A stretch of 12,096 nt of DNA, taken from positions 1 through 12,096 of the forward strand of contig CAMIOJ010000033.1 in NCBI GenBank assembly GCA_946222435.1, read 5' to 3'. Below are positions 6,385-12,096 of the stretch, piece by piece; position 1 is the first letter of the stretch; each line of letters opens with the position of its first letter. Both the position numbers and the translations under genes were made by a program. Below the pieces are notes generated by a model that was given only the letters and a program-made list of their open reading frames with translations, ran no database searches and was not told where the DNA came from. Source of the stretch: an uncultured Micrococcus sp. Its GTDB lineage: Bacteria; Actinomycetota; Actinomycetes; Actinomycetales; Micrococcaceae.

Positions 6385-6418
6385 GAAGGGCCCCGCACCG
6401 TGTGGTGCGGGGCCCTTC
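6385..6418 (-). terminator. Strong hairpin terminator after the subtilase gene
   Basis: A perfect 15-bp stem (GAAGGGCCCCGCACC at 6385-6399 with its complement at 6404-6418) encloses a 4-base loop. It begins 39 bases after the subtilase stop on the minus strand, followed by a weak U-rich stub (TTCT). This is the tightest hairpin in the window. Confidence 0.85.
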
Positions 6419-6457
6419 CCCGATCAGGTCAGGTCACCGAGGTGACCCGAGCCCGAC

Positions 6458-9400
6458 TCAGCGGGTGCCGTCGATGCGGTACAGGAACGCAGCGACCTCA
6501 CCGCGGCTGATGTCGCGGGTGACGCCGAACGAGCCGTCGTCGTAGCCGCGGGCCAGACCCTGGGCGTGCAGCCAGGTGATGGCGGTGTAGTGGGTCTCAC
6601 CGGGGCGGATGTCCGTGAACGGGGACTCCGCCGGGGCGGTGAACTCCGGCTCACCCATTGCGCGGTACACGAACGAGGCGAACTCGCCGCGGGTCACGGC
6701 CCGGGCCGGACGGAAGGAGCCGTCCGCGTAGCCGCCGGTCACGCCGGTGGCCTCGCCCCAGGTCACGGCGTCGTAGAAGGTGACGCCGGGCTCCATGTCG
6801 GTGAACGGGGAGGTGGTCGGAGCGACCCACTCCGGAGCCAGGTAGCGGTAGATGAACGCCAGGGACTCGCCGCGGGAGATGTCACGATCCTTGCGGAAGG
6901 TGTTGTCCGCGGTGTAGCCGATGGTCAGGCCCTCGCACTGCATCCAGCGGATGGACTCGTAGTAGCGCGAGCCCTCCGGGTTGTCGGCGAAGTCCGGGAT
7001 CTCGCAGACGTCCGGGTCCACCGGGCCGCCGTCGGCGCCCACGGTGATGGTGACGTTGGAGGTCACACCCGGAGCCCAGGTGATCACGCCGCGCCACACG
7101 CCCTCGGTCAGGCCGGACCAGGAGACGGTGGCCTCCGTCGTCTGGCCCGTGACGACCGAGATCGGGTTCGGCTCGATGGTCATGTTGCCGGCGTCGGCGG
7201 TGAGCTGGAGGGTCTCCAGGGTCGCGTCGTCGGCGGTGCCGTCGGCGGTGGCGAACAGGTACGCGATGACGGTGTACTCACCGGCCTCCGGCGAGTTGAA
7301 CGTCACGTCCTCCGAGTCGCTCGCGGTGGCCCGCTCGACCAGCTGGCCGGACGGGGTGAACACGAACAGGTCCCAGTCGGAGCCGGTGCGGCCGGCGTTG
7401 ATGGAGACGGTGAAGGTCTCCACGCCCTCGGCCACGGACACGGTGCGCACGGCGGTGGACTTGTTCTCCACCACGTCCAGGCTGCCGCCCGGGGTCTTGG
7501 TGACGCCCTCGGACTCGCCCTTGTTCAGACCCGCGATCGACGGGGTCAGCTGGCCGGTGTTGCCGGCCTTGATCTCGACGTCGTGGGAGCCGGAGGCGCC
7601 CTCGTCGACGATGTCGGCGGTGCCCGCCTCGGCGATGACCGACGCGGCCTTGGCCTTGAGGGTGACCGGGGAGGTCACGGACTGGGCGGCCGGGCGCTCC
7701 CAGGACATGGACCCGTGGGTCCAGGTGTCCAGGGCGGCATCGGTGCGGGAGATGGTCAGGGTGACCTCGGCCGACTGGCCCTTGTTCAGGGACACGGTCG
7801 ACGGGGAGGCCTGGATGTCGAAGCCCGGGACGTTCGAGGTGAACTTCCAGGTGCCCGCCTGGGTGGCGGTCACGGTGCGCTTCACCTGGGTGGAGCCCAC
7901 CAGGTCCGGGATCACCACGGACGGGACGTTGACGTCACGGCCGGAGATGTCCCCGAACAGCAGGGAGTCCCACTGCTTGGCATCGGACTCGTAGACCAGG
8001 CCCGGGGCCGCGGCGGCCTTCGGGTTGGCGGAGCCGGCGCCGGTGGCGAAGTTGTCCAGGTTCTCGGAGCCGTCGGCGTTCTTCACCGGGTCCGCGGTGG
8101 TCATCAACGCGGACTTGATGACCATCGGGGACCAGTCGGTGTGCTTGCCGGCCAGCAGCGCGCCCATGCCCGCCAGGTTCGGCGAGGCCATGGAGGTGCC
8201 GGACATCAGGCCGAAGGTGTCGCCTCCGTAGGACGGGTCCAGCGGGGAGACACCGGCCAGGACGGCGACGCCGGGGGCGCCCACGTCAGGCTTCAGGAAC
8301 TCCTGGTTCTCCGCGTTGGACGGGCCACGCGAGGAGAAGCCGGCCACCTGCGGCAGCGGCTCCTGCGGCAGGCCGGTGGTGTCCTCGGGGACGAGGGTGG
8401 CCTGCAGGTCGGCGTTCTTGACCTTCTCGATGATGGAGGCGTCGTCCACGTGCACGGTCGGGACCGAGTGCAGATCGGCGTCCAGCGAGTTCGGGGTCGG
8501 GTTCGCGAGGATCATGCCCACGCCGCCGGCGGCCTCGACGACCTCCGACTTCTCCACACGGGCGTTCTGACCGCGCTCGCAGAGCACGATCTTGCCGTTG
8601 GCGTCGCCCAGGGTGCCGGGGAGGCAGAGGGTGGCGTTGGCCGTGGTGGCGCCGGTGGCGGCCACCTCGGAGGCGTGGATGACCTCGGCCGGGCCCACGG
8701 GCTCGGTCATGGAGGAGGCGCCACGGTACTTGGTGCCGTCCTCGAACTCCACGGTGCCGGTCAGCTCGTTGGAGAACGTCTGGGCGGCCACGGTGGTCAG
8801 CCACGGGGAGGAGTGGTTCACGGTGTTCGGGCCCGGACCGGAGTTGCCGGCGGAGGCGGCCACGAAGATGCCGGCCTCGGCGGCGGAGCGGAAGGCCAGG
8901 GCCACCGGGTCCACCACGGAGTTGTTGTTGCCGGAGATCGAGTAGTTCAGGACGTCGACGTTGTTCTCGATGGCCTTCTCGATCGCGGCCACGGAGGCGG
9001 AGGTGTAGCAGCCGCCGGTCGTGGGATCGGTGTCCTCCCAGCAGATCTTGTAGGAGATCAGCTTCGCCTCGGGGGCGACGCCGGAGCCCTCGCCGTAGGA
9101 GGTGTCGTTCATGATCTGATCGACGCCGTCGTTGCCCACGATGGTGGTGGCGACGTGGGTGCCGTGCGAGAACACGCCCAGCGGGGAGATGCGTTCGTTC
9201 GGGTCACGCTTGCTGATCGGGACGAACCGCTCGAAGTCCTCGGAGAACGCGTAGGCGCCGAGGATCTTGTCGTTGCAGGAGCTGGCCGGGAAGTCCGGGC
9301 CGGTCTCGCAGTCCGCGTAGGCGGTGGTGCCGTCCGCCTTCAGCATGGCGGTGCGGCCGTCCTCCGTCTTGTACGGCTCGCCGACCTGCGGCTCGCCCGA

Positions 9401-10042
9401 GAGCGGCTGCACCGGGTCGCCGGAGACGAACGGCTGGTCCGGGTAGATGCCGGAGTCGATGACGCCGACGACGACGCCCTTGCCGGCCTGCGACGGGCCC
9501 CCGTAGGTGCTGTTCCAGGTGCCGTCGGCGCCCGGCAGGCCGAGGAACTCGGTGGACGAGTAGTCCGGAGCCTGCTGCTCGTCCTTGGCGATGCCGAGGA
9601 CGCGGTCGTCCTTGGACAGCGCCATGGCCTGGGCCGGGGTCAGGTCCGCGACGAAGCCGTTCAGCGCACGCTGGAACTTCATCTGCGCCTTGACGCCGGC
9701 CTTCTTCGCGACGGCCTCCTGGGCGACGCTCAGGTGCTGCTCGTACTTCGCGACCGAGGGACGGTTCACGTCGAAGCCCTTGCCCTTGGAGGCGGTGGCC
9801 TCGAGACCGGCGACGCCGCCGGTGTAGGTCACGGAGGGCTTCTCCTTCAGGACCACGAAGTAGCGGCCGGCCTCGTACTTGTCAGTAAGAGTCGGGACGC
9901 CGTTGGTCGAGCTGACCTGCGGTCCGTCCGCCGGTGCCGCCATGGCCGGGGCGCCCGCAACGGGGGCCACGACCATTCCGGCACCGGCGACGGCTGCGGC
10001 CAGCGCCCGGAGTCCCCGGACACGCTGAGGGTTATGTGACAT
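6458..10042 (-). CDS. Secreted subtilisin-like serine protease (S8) with PA-type insert and three SLH-like repeats
   Basis: A 1194-residue exported endopeptidase. In order: Sec-type signal peptide (RVRGLR basic start, hydrophobic core, likely cut after AMA at 33-35); inhibitor I9-like propeptide (about 60-155); S8 catalytic domain (about 187-680) with D196 (VIDSGI), H293 (SHGTHVA), oxyanion N400 (SAGNSGPG) and S617 (SGTSMASP); a PA-type insert (about 440-555) between N400 and S617; an Fn3-like domain (about 700-800); a PPC-like beta domain (about 865-935); an Ig-like segment (about 950-1003); and three SLH-like repeats (1013-1070, 1078-1130, 1140-1191). All catalytic residues are present. The repeats suggest non-covalent retention on the cell wall. 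The ATG at 10042-10040 fits the signal peptide and follows GGAAAGGCGAGG; a longer open frame to 10228 is rejected because it crosses the promoter. The gene is monocistronic, divergent from the gene at 10297. Its natural substrate is unknown. Confidence 0.95.
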   Translation of the reverse strand: MSHNPQRVRGLRALAAAVAGAGMVVAPVAGAPAMAAPADGPQVSSTNGVPTLTDKYEAGRYFVVLKEKPSVTYTGGVAGLEATASKGKGFDVNRPSVAKYEQHLSVAQEAVAKKAGVKAQMKFQRALNGFVADLTPAQAMALSKDDRVLGIAKDEQQAPDYSSTEFLGLPGADGTWNSTYGGPSQAGKGVVVGVIDSGIYPDQPFVSGDPVQPLSGEPQVGEPYKTEDGRTAMLKADGTTAYADCETGPDFPASSCNDKILGAYAFSEDFERFVPISKRDPNERISPLGVFSHGTHVATTIVGNDGVDQIMNDTSYGEGSGVAPEAKLISYKICWEDTDPTTGGCYTSASVAAIEKAIENNVDVLNYSISGNNNSVVDPVALAFRSAAEAGIFVAASAGNSGPGPNTVNHSSPWLTTVAAQTFSNELTGTVEFEDGTKYRGASSMTEPVGPAEVIHASEVAATGATTANATLCLPGTLGDANGKIVLCERGQNARVEKSEVVEAAGGVGMILANPTPNSLDADLHSVPTVHVDDASIIEKVKNADLQATLVPEDTTGLPQEPLPQVAGFSSRGPSNAENQEFLKPDVGAPGVAVLAGVSPLDPSYGGDTFGLMSGTSMASPNLAGMGALLAGKHTDWSPMVIKSALMTTADPVKNADGSENLDNFATGAGSANPKAAAAPGLVYESDAKQWDSLLFGDISGRDVNVPSVVIPDLVGSTQVKRTVTATQAGTWKFTSNVPGFDIQASPSTVSLNKGQSAEVTLTISRTDAALDTWTHGSMSWERPAAQSVTSPVTLKAKAASVIAEAGTADIVDEGASGSHDVEIKAGNTGQLTPSIAGLNKGESEGVTKTPGGSLDVVENKSTAVRTVSVAEGVETFTVSINAGRTGSDWDLFVFTPSGQLVERATASDSEDVTFNSPEAGEYTVIAYLFATADGTADDATLETLQLTADAGNMTIEPNPISVVTGQTTEATVSWSGLTEGVWRGVITWAPGVTSNVTITVGADGGPVDPDVCEIPDFADNPEGSRYYESIRWMQCEGLTIGYTADNTFRKDRDISRGESLAFIYRYLAPEWVAPTTSPFTDMEPGVTFYDAVTWGEATGVTGGYADGSFRPARAVTRGEFASFVYRAMGEPEFTAPAESPFTDIRPGETHYTAITWLHAQGLARGYDDGSFGVTRDISRGEVAAFLYRIDGTR

Positions 10043-10076
10043 AACCTCGCCTTTCCTCACCAGTGAAGATGGACTT

Positions 10077-10094
10077 CCGCCCGGAACCGGGCGG
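10077..10094. other. Inverted repeat in the subtilase mRNA leader
   Basis: CCGCCCGG-AA-CCGGGCGG is a perfect 8-bp inverted repeat with a 2-base centre. It lies 35-52 bases before the subtilase ATG, within the predicted leader. It could form an mRNA hairpin or be a dimeric binding site. Confidence 0.5.
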
Positions 10095-10166
10095 TGATGT
10101 ACGCGTTGGGCTCCGGTATCCCTTTTCCCCTCAAGACGTGATCCAGGCCATACGCGCGAACCCAAA

Positions 10167-10195
10167 TCTATACCTGGGTACACCCTGAACGTCAG
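10167..10195 (-). promoter_or_regulatory. Subtilase promoter, SigA-like
   Basis: On the minus strand, the -35 is CTGACG (10195-10190) and the -10 is TATAGA (10172-10167), with exactly 17 bases between them. Matches to TTGACA/TATAAT are 4 of 6 and 4 of 6. Transcription would start near 10160, leaving a leader of about 118 bases. The spacer contains GGGT-GT-ACCC, a possible small operator. Confidence 0.55.
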
Positions 10196-10199
10196 TCCC

Positions 10200-10226
10200 G
10201 TTACCTGACCGTGACCTGAATGCGAC
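10200..10226 (+). promoter_or_regulatory. Phased 11-bp direct repeats, OmpR-family regulator box candidate
   Basis: Read on the plus strand, GTTAC-N6-GTGAC-N6-GCGAC occurs at 10200, 10211 and 10222, an exact 11-base period; the first two units are more fully alike (GTTACCTGACC and GTGACCTGAAT). Such arrays are the pattern recognised by OmpR-family regulators such as GlnR (GTNAC-N6-GAAAC) and PhoP in actinomycetes. It lies 5-31 bases upstream of the subtilase -35, about -40 to -66 from the predicted start, the usual position for activation. It also lies 70-97 bases upstream of the divergent gene at 10297. The identity of the regulator is a guess. Confidence 0.4.
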
Positions 10227-10296
10227 ACACTGCGGCAACCGGACCGGATCCGCCGTCTCGGCTGCGACGGCCGGGACCAGGGAGAATGCGAAGACC

Positions 10297-11274
10297 ATGC
10301 GATCCGACGAAGCGAACCGAGACCCTGCTGCGCCGTCCCACATGGCGCACACCGTCTTGCCGACGGTCGCCTGGCGTGCCGCCGCGCGCCGTCATCGCGA
10401 CCGGATCGCCCGGAGGACGGCCCCGCTCATGGCGCTGCACGACGACGGCCGCCGCCACCCCGTCTACGACTTCCTGTTCACGTACTACAGCCAGTCCGCG
10501 GGCTCGCTGCAGCGGTGGCACCCGGGGCTGGGCGTGATCCTGGCCGACGACGCCTTCGGCTCCTCCGTGGCGGGTGAGGCGGAGGAGTTCAGACAGGCAC
10601 CCCGTGGAGAGTGGACGCACTACCGTCGGGTGGCCCCGGGCGAGCATCCGGATGCCCCGAAGGGCGGCTGGACGGTGGACGCCGAGGCCTTCGCGGCAGA
10701 CCGGGCGACGGGCATCGCCTTCATCCGCGACCTGCTCGGCCGCACGGCGGGCCGCGAGGCACGCCTCGGCTGCTTCGGACTGCACGAGTGGGCCATGGCC
10801 TACCGCTCTCAGGTGCACGGCGTCCGCCATTCCACGGTGCCTCTGCGCCTCGGCGCCGAGGGGACGGACGAGGTGGTGGAGTCCCAGCGGATCCGCTGTA
10901 CCCACTTCGACGCCTTCCGCTTCTTCGCACCCGAGGCGAGGCCGCTGAACGAGGAGCAGCCGACCCGTCAGGCCATGCGGGAGATGGAGCAGCCCGGCTG
11001 CCTGCACGGGAACATGGACCTGCACAAGTGGGCCGGCAAGCTGACGCCGGCCGTCCCCTCGGACCTGGCCGCGGACTGCTTCGAGCTGGCCTGGGAGATC
11101 CGGGAGATGGACATGCAGGCCTCCCCCTACGACCTCGCGGACTGGGGCTTCGAGCCCATCCGCATCGAGACGGCGTCAGGGCGGGCCGAGTACGTGCGGC
11201 GCCAGCGGGAGTTCTCCGAGCGCGGTCAGCGGCTGCGCGCCCGGCTGCTCGAGGCGATCGTACCGCTCGGCTGA
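10297..11274 (+). CDS. Conserved actinobacterial protein, commonly annotated '3-methyladenine DNA glycosylase'; function unproven
   Basis: A 325-residue soluble protein with no signal peptide or membrane span. I recognise it as a well-conserved actinobacterial family often given the label 3-methyladenine DNA glycosylase. The visible blocks are HPVYDFLFTYYS (54-65), LQRWHPGLGV (71-80), CFGLHEWAMAYR (159-170), STVPLRLG (179-186), RCTHFDAFRFF (200-210), QPGCLHGNMDLHKWAGKL (232-249) and CFELAWEIREMDMQASPYDL (261-280). I see no helix-hairpin-helix-GPD glycosylase signature. The many His, Cys, Asp and Glu residues in the conserved blocks (H163, C201, H203, D205, C235, H237, D241, H243, E270, D272) would suit a metal site, which is inference. 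The start is uncertain: the ATG at 10297 has AGGGAG 12 bases upstream, and the ATG at 10342 (MAHTVLPTVAW) is an alternative closer to the conserved region. It is divergent from the subtilase. Confidence 0.8.
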   Translation: MRSDEANRDPAAPSHMAHTVLPTVAWRAAARRHRDRIARRTAPLMALHDDGRRHPVYDFLFTYYSQSAGSLQRWHPGLGVILADDAFGSSVAGEAEEFRQAPRGEWTHYRRVAPGEHPDAPKGGWTVDAEAFAADRATGIAFIRDLLGRTAGREARLGCFGLHEWAMAYRSQVHGVRHSTVPLRLGAEGTDEVVESQRIRCTHFDAFRFFAPEARPLNEEQPTRQAMREMEQPGCLHGNMDLHKWAGKLTPAVPSDLAADCFELAWEIREMDMQASPYDLADWGFEPIRIETASGRAEYVRRQREFSERGQRLRARLLEAIVPLG

Positions 11275-11313
11275 GTAACTCGATGCCGACGGCGCGAAAG
11301 CTCGCCACGTTCG

Positions 11314-11346
11314 TCCGGCCGGGCCGTCACCACGACGGCCACCGGA
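11314..11346. terminator. Bidirectional hairpin terminator between convergent genes
   Basis: GGCCGTC (11322-11328) pairs with GACGGCC (11334-11340) around a 5-base loop; after a small internal bulge, TCCGG (11314-11318) pairs with CCGGA (11342-11346). It lies 40 bases after the stop at 11274 and 14 bases beyond the end of the minus-strand gene ending at 11360. No U-tract. Confidence 0.6.
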
Positions 11347-11359
11347 CCTCCGGGTCAGG

Positions 11360-11871
11360 TCAGACGCAGGAGCATTCCGTGTCCATGCGCACGGACCCGG
11401 CCGGCTGGGTGCCGCCGACGACGATCCGCAGCTGCACCTCGAACTGCAGGTTCTCGCCGACGCAGTTCTGCCCGTCGGACTCGTTCAGGCTGGTGCGGGC
11501 GGTCAGGGTCACGGATCCGTCGGTCGAGTCGGGGCAGGGCACCGAGTAGTGCAGCGCCAGGTCCTTGACGTCGCAGCCACACCGGGCGCTCGGGATCCAG
11601 ATCGTCCCCATGGACCCTTCCTGCGTCAGCCCTCCGGAGATGGAGCCGGCCGAGATCGTGGAGAAGGTCTCCGGGTCTGTCAGCCCGTCGGTCTTCACCA
11701 GCCGGAGCCCGCAGTCGGACTCGAACGGGCTCGCTGCGAAGGTCGGGGCCGCTGCCGCCGCAGCGACGGCGGGGACGGACCAGCCGAGGCCGGTGGCCAC
11801 GGTGCGGCGGGAGACAGACTGCAGCGGGGTGGTGTGGCGGATGGCTGGGTGGCGGACTCGGTGTGGGACAC
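11360..11871 (-). pseudogene. Tat-exported cysteine-rich small protein, frameshifted in its signal peptide
   Basis: From 11800 down to the TGA at 11360 one frame encodes an export-type hydrophobic stretch and about 120 mature residues with seven cysteines (SDC, RCGC, VPC, QNC, ECSC), likely disulfide-bonded outside the cell. Read upstream of the only in-frame start (GTG at 11800, no ribosome binding site), the same frame shows SVSRRTVATG, a twin-arginine motif, but meets no ATG, GTG or TTG. In the neighbouring frame, a GTG at 11871-11869 with AGAGGGAG just upstream encodes VSHTESATQPSATPP. Adding one C to the run of four C (11829-11826, minus strand) joins the two into a 170-residue protein with an ordinary actinobacterial Tat signal of the SRRTVAxGxxWxVPA type. 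So this is a recent frameshift, a sequencing error or a programmed shift. The mature part is not a family I recognise. Confidence 0.65.
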
Positions 11872-11897
11872 AGGGCTCCCTCTGATGTTTCGACGTG

Positions 11898-11990
11898 ATG
11901 GACCGTGCACCGGCGGGGGGAGGCGGGCAGCGCGAGCTGCTGGACTCCCGTGCGGTGGTCCCCTCGATCCACGACTTCCTGGACCGCTGA
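11898..11990 (+). other. Short orphan frame, possible gene remnant
   Basis: A 30-codon frame (ATG 11898, TGA 11988-11990) ends ELLDSRAVVPSIHDFLDR, which reads like the C-terminus of a real protein. No ribosome binding site precedes the ATG and a stop lies 12 bases upstream in the same frame. It overlaps the upstream region of the minus-strand Tat gene. It may be chance or the remnant of a lost gene; no function is proposed. Confidence 0.15.
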
Positions 11991-12026
11991 CCCTCAGCTG
12001 ACAGGAAGGTCCTCCTTCACGACGAC

Positions 12027-12068
12027 GGCCCCCGCACCCCCGCCATCCGTGCGGCGGTGACGGGGGCC
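12027..12068. terminator. Hairpin at the right edge
   Basis: GGCCCCCG (12027-12034) pairs with CGGGGGCC (12061-12068); an alternative inner stem pairs CCGCAC (12032-12037) with GTGCGG (12049-12054). It probably terminates a minus-strand gene that lies to the right of the window, or a lost plus-strand gene on the left. No U-tract. Confidence 0.45.
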
Positions 12069-12096
12069 TCGCCGTGCCCACACCCCTCCGACTGTC

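Noticed and set aside
6566..10039. A plus-strand open frame of more than 1100 codons across the subtilase region
   Set aside because: It is the antisense shadow of the subtilase: its protein is a monotonous Gly/Val/His/Arg-rich sequence without motifs, whereas the minus strand carries the complete catalytic triad, signal peptide and repeats.
10043..10228. N-terminal extension of the subtilase to 10228
   Set aside because: It crosses the -10/-35 promoter and would bury the signal peptide inside the protein.
11355..11972. Minus-strand 205-codon frame over the Tat gene
   Set aside because: Pro/Arg/His-rich translation with no signal or domain; the overlapping cysteine-rich frame with a Tat-type leader is the real gene.
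1..12096. Mobile elements, CRISPR arrays, tRNA, rRNA or riboswitches
   Set aside because: I looked for transposase-like proteins, spaced identical repeats, and conserved RNA signatures on both strands and saw none. A short tandem repeat at 3923-3967 has no spacers and is not CRISPR.

Overview
The window is about 12.1 kb of very GC-rich DNA with GTG/ATG starts, GC-rich hairpin terminators without U-tracts, and proteins of actinobacterial type. Gene content and style fit a Micrococcaceae-like actinobacterium (Micrococcus, Kocuria or Arthrobacter relatives). That placement is inference from protein style; no rRNA or other phylogenetic marker is present to prove it.

Layout, left to right. (1) Positions 1-1646, + strand: the 3' end of dnaX (DNA polymerase III gamma/tau), then recR, as a short DNA replication/repair operon. 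A bidirectional hairpin separates recR from the next block. (2) Positions 1749-3868, - strand: a two-gene ABC exporter, with an ATPase and an ABC-2-type permease joined by a 4-base ATGA overlap. (3) Positions 3869-4197: a 329-bp divergent control region with a perfect 19-bp palindrome, a three-copy 15-bp tandem repeat and a weaker palindrome. (4) Positions 4198-5484, + strand: aspartate kinase, with a strong internal ribosome binding site and start that would make the regulatory beta subunit. The usual partner gene asd does not follow. (5) Positions 5586-6290, - strand: a DUF1275/YoaK membrane protein. (6) Positions 6458-10042, - strand: a 1194-residue secreted subtilase with propeptide, PA-type insert and three C-terminal SLH-like repeats. 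It has a recognisable promoter, and OmpR-family-style 11-bp direct repeats sit just upstream of the -35. (7) Positions 10297-11274, + strand: a conserved actinobacterial protein commonly labelled '3-methyladenine DNA glycosylase', without visible glycosylase motifs. (8) Positions 11360-11871, - strand: a small cysteine-rich exported protein. Its Tat signal and its well-placed start lie in different frames, so it is frameshifted in this sequence. (9) The right edge holds a short orphan reading frame and a hairpin.

This looks like mostly chromosomal housekeeping on the left and a cell-surface/export region on the right. I see no mobile element, CRISPR array, tRNA or rRNA. I do not see a convincing new multi-gene system. 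The observations most worth checking are the frameshifted Tat-dependent protein, the phased direct repeats ahead of the protease promoter, the palindrome upstream of aspartate kinase, and the uncharacterised family at 10297-11274.
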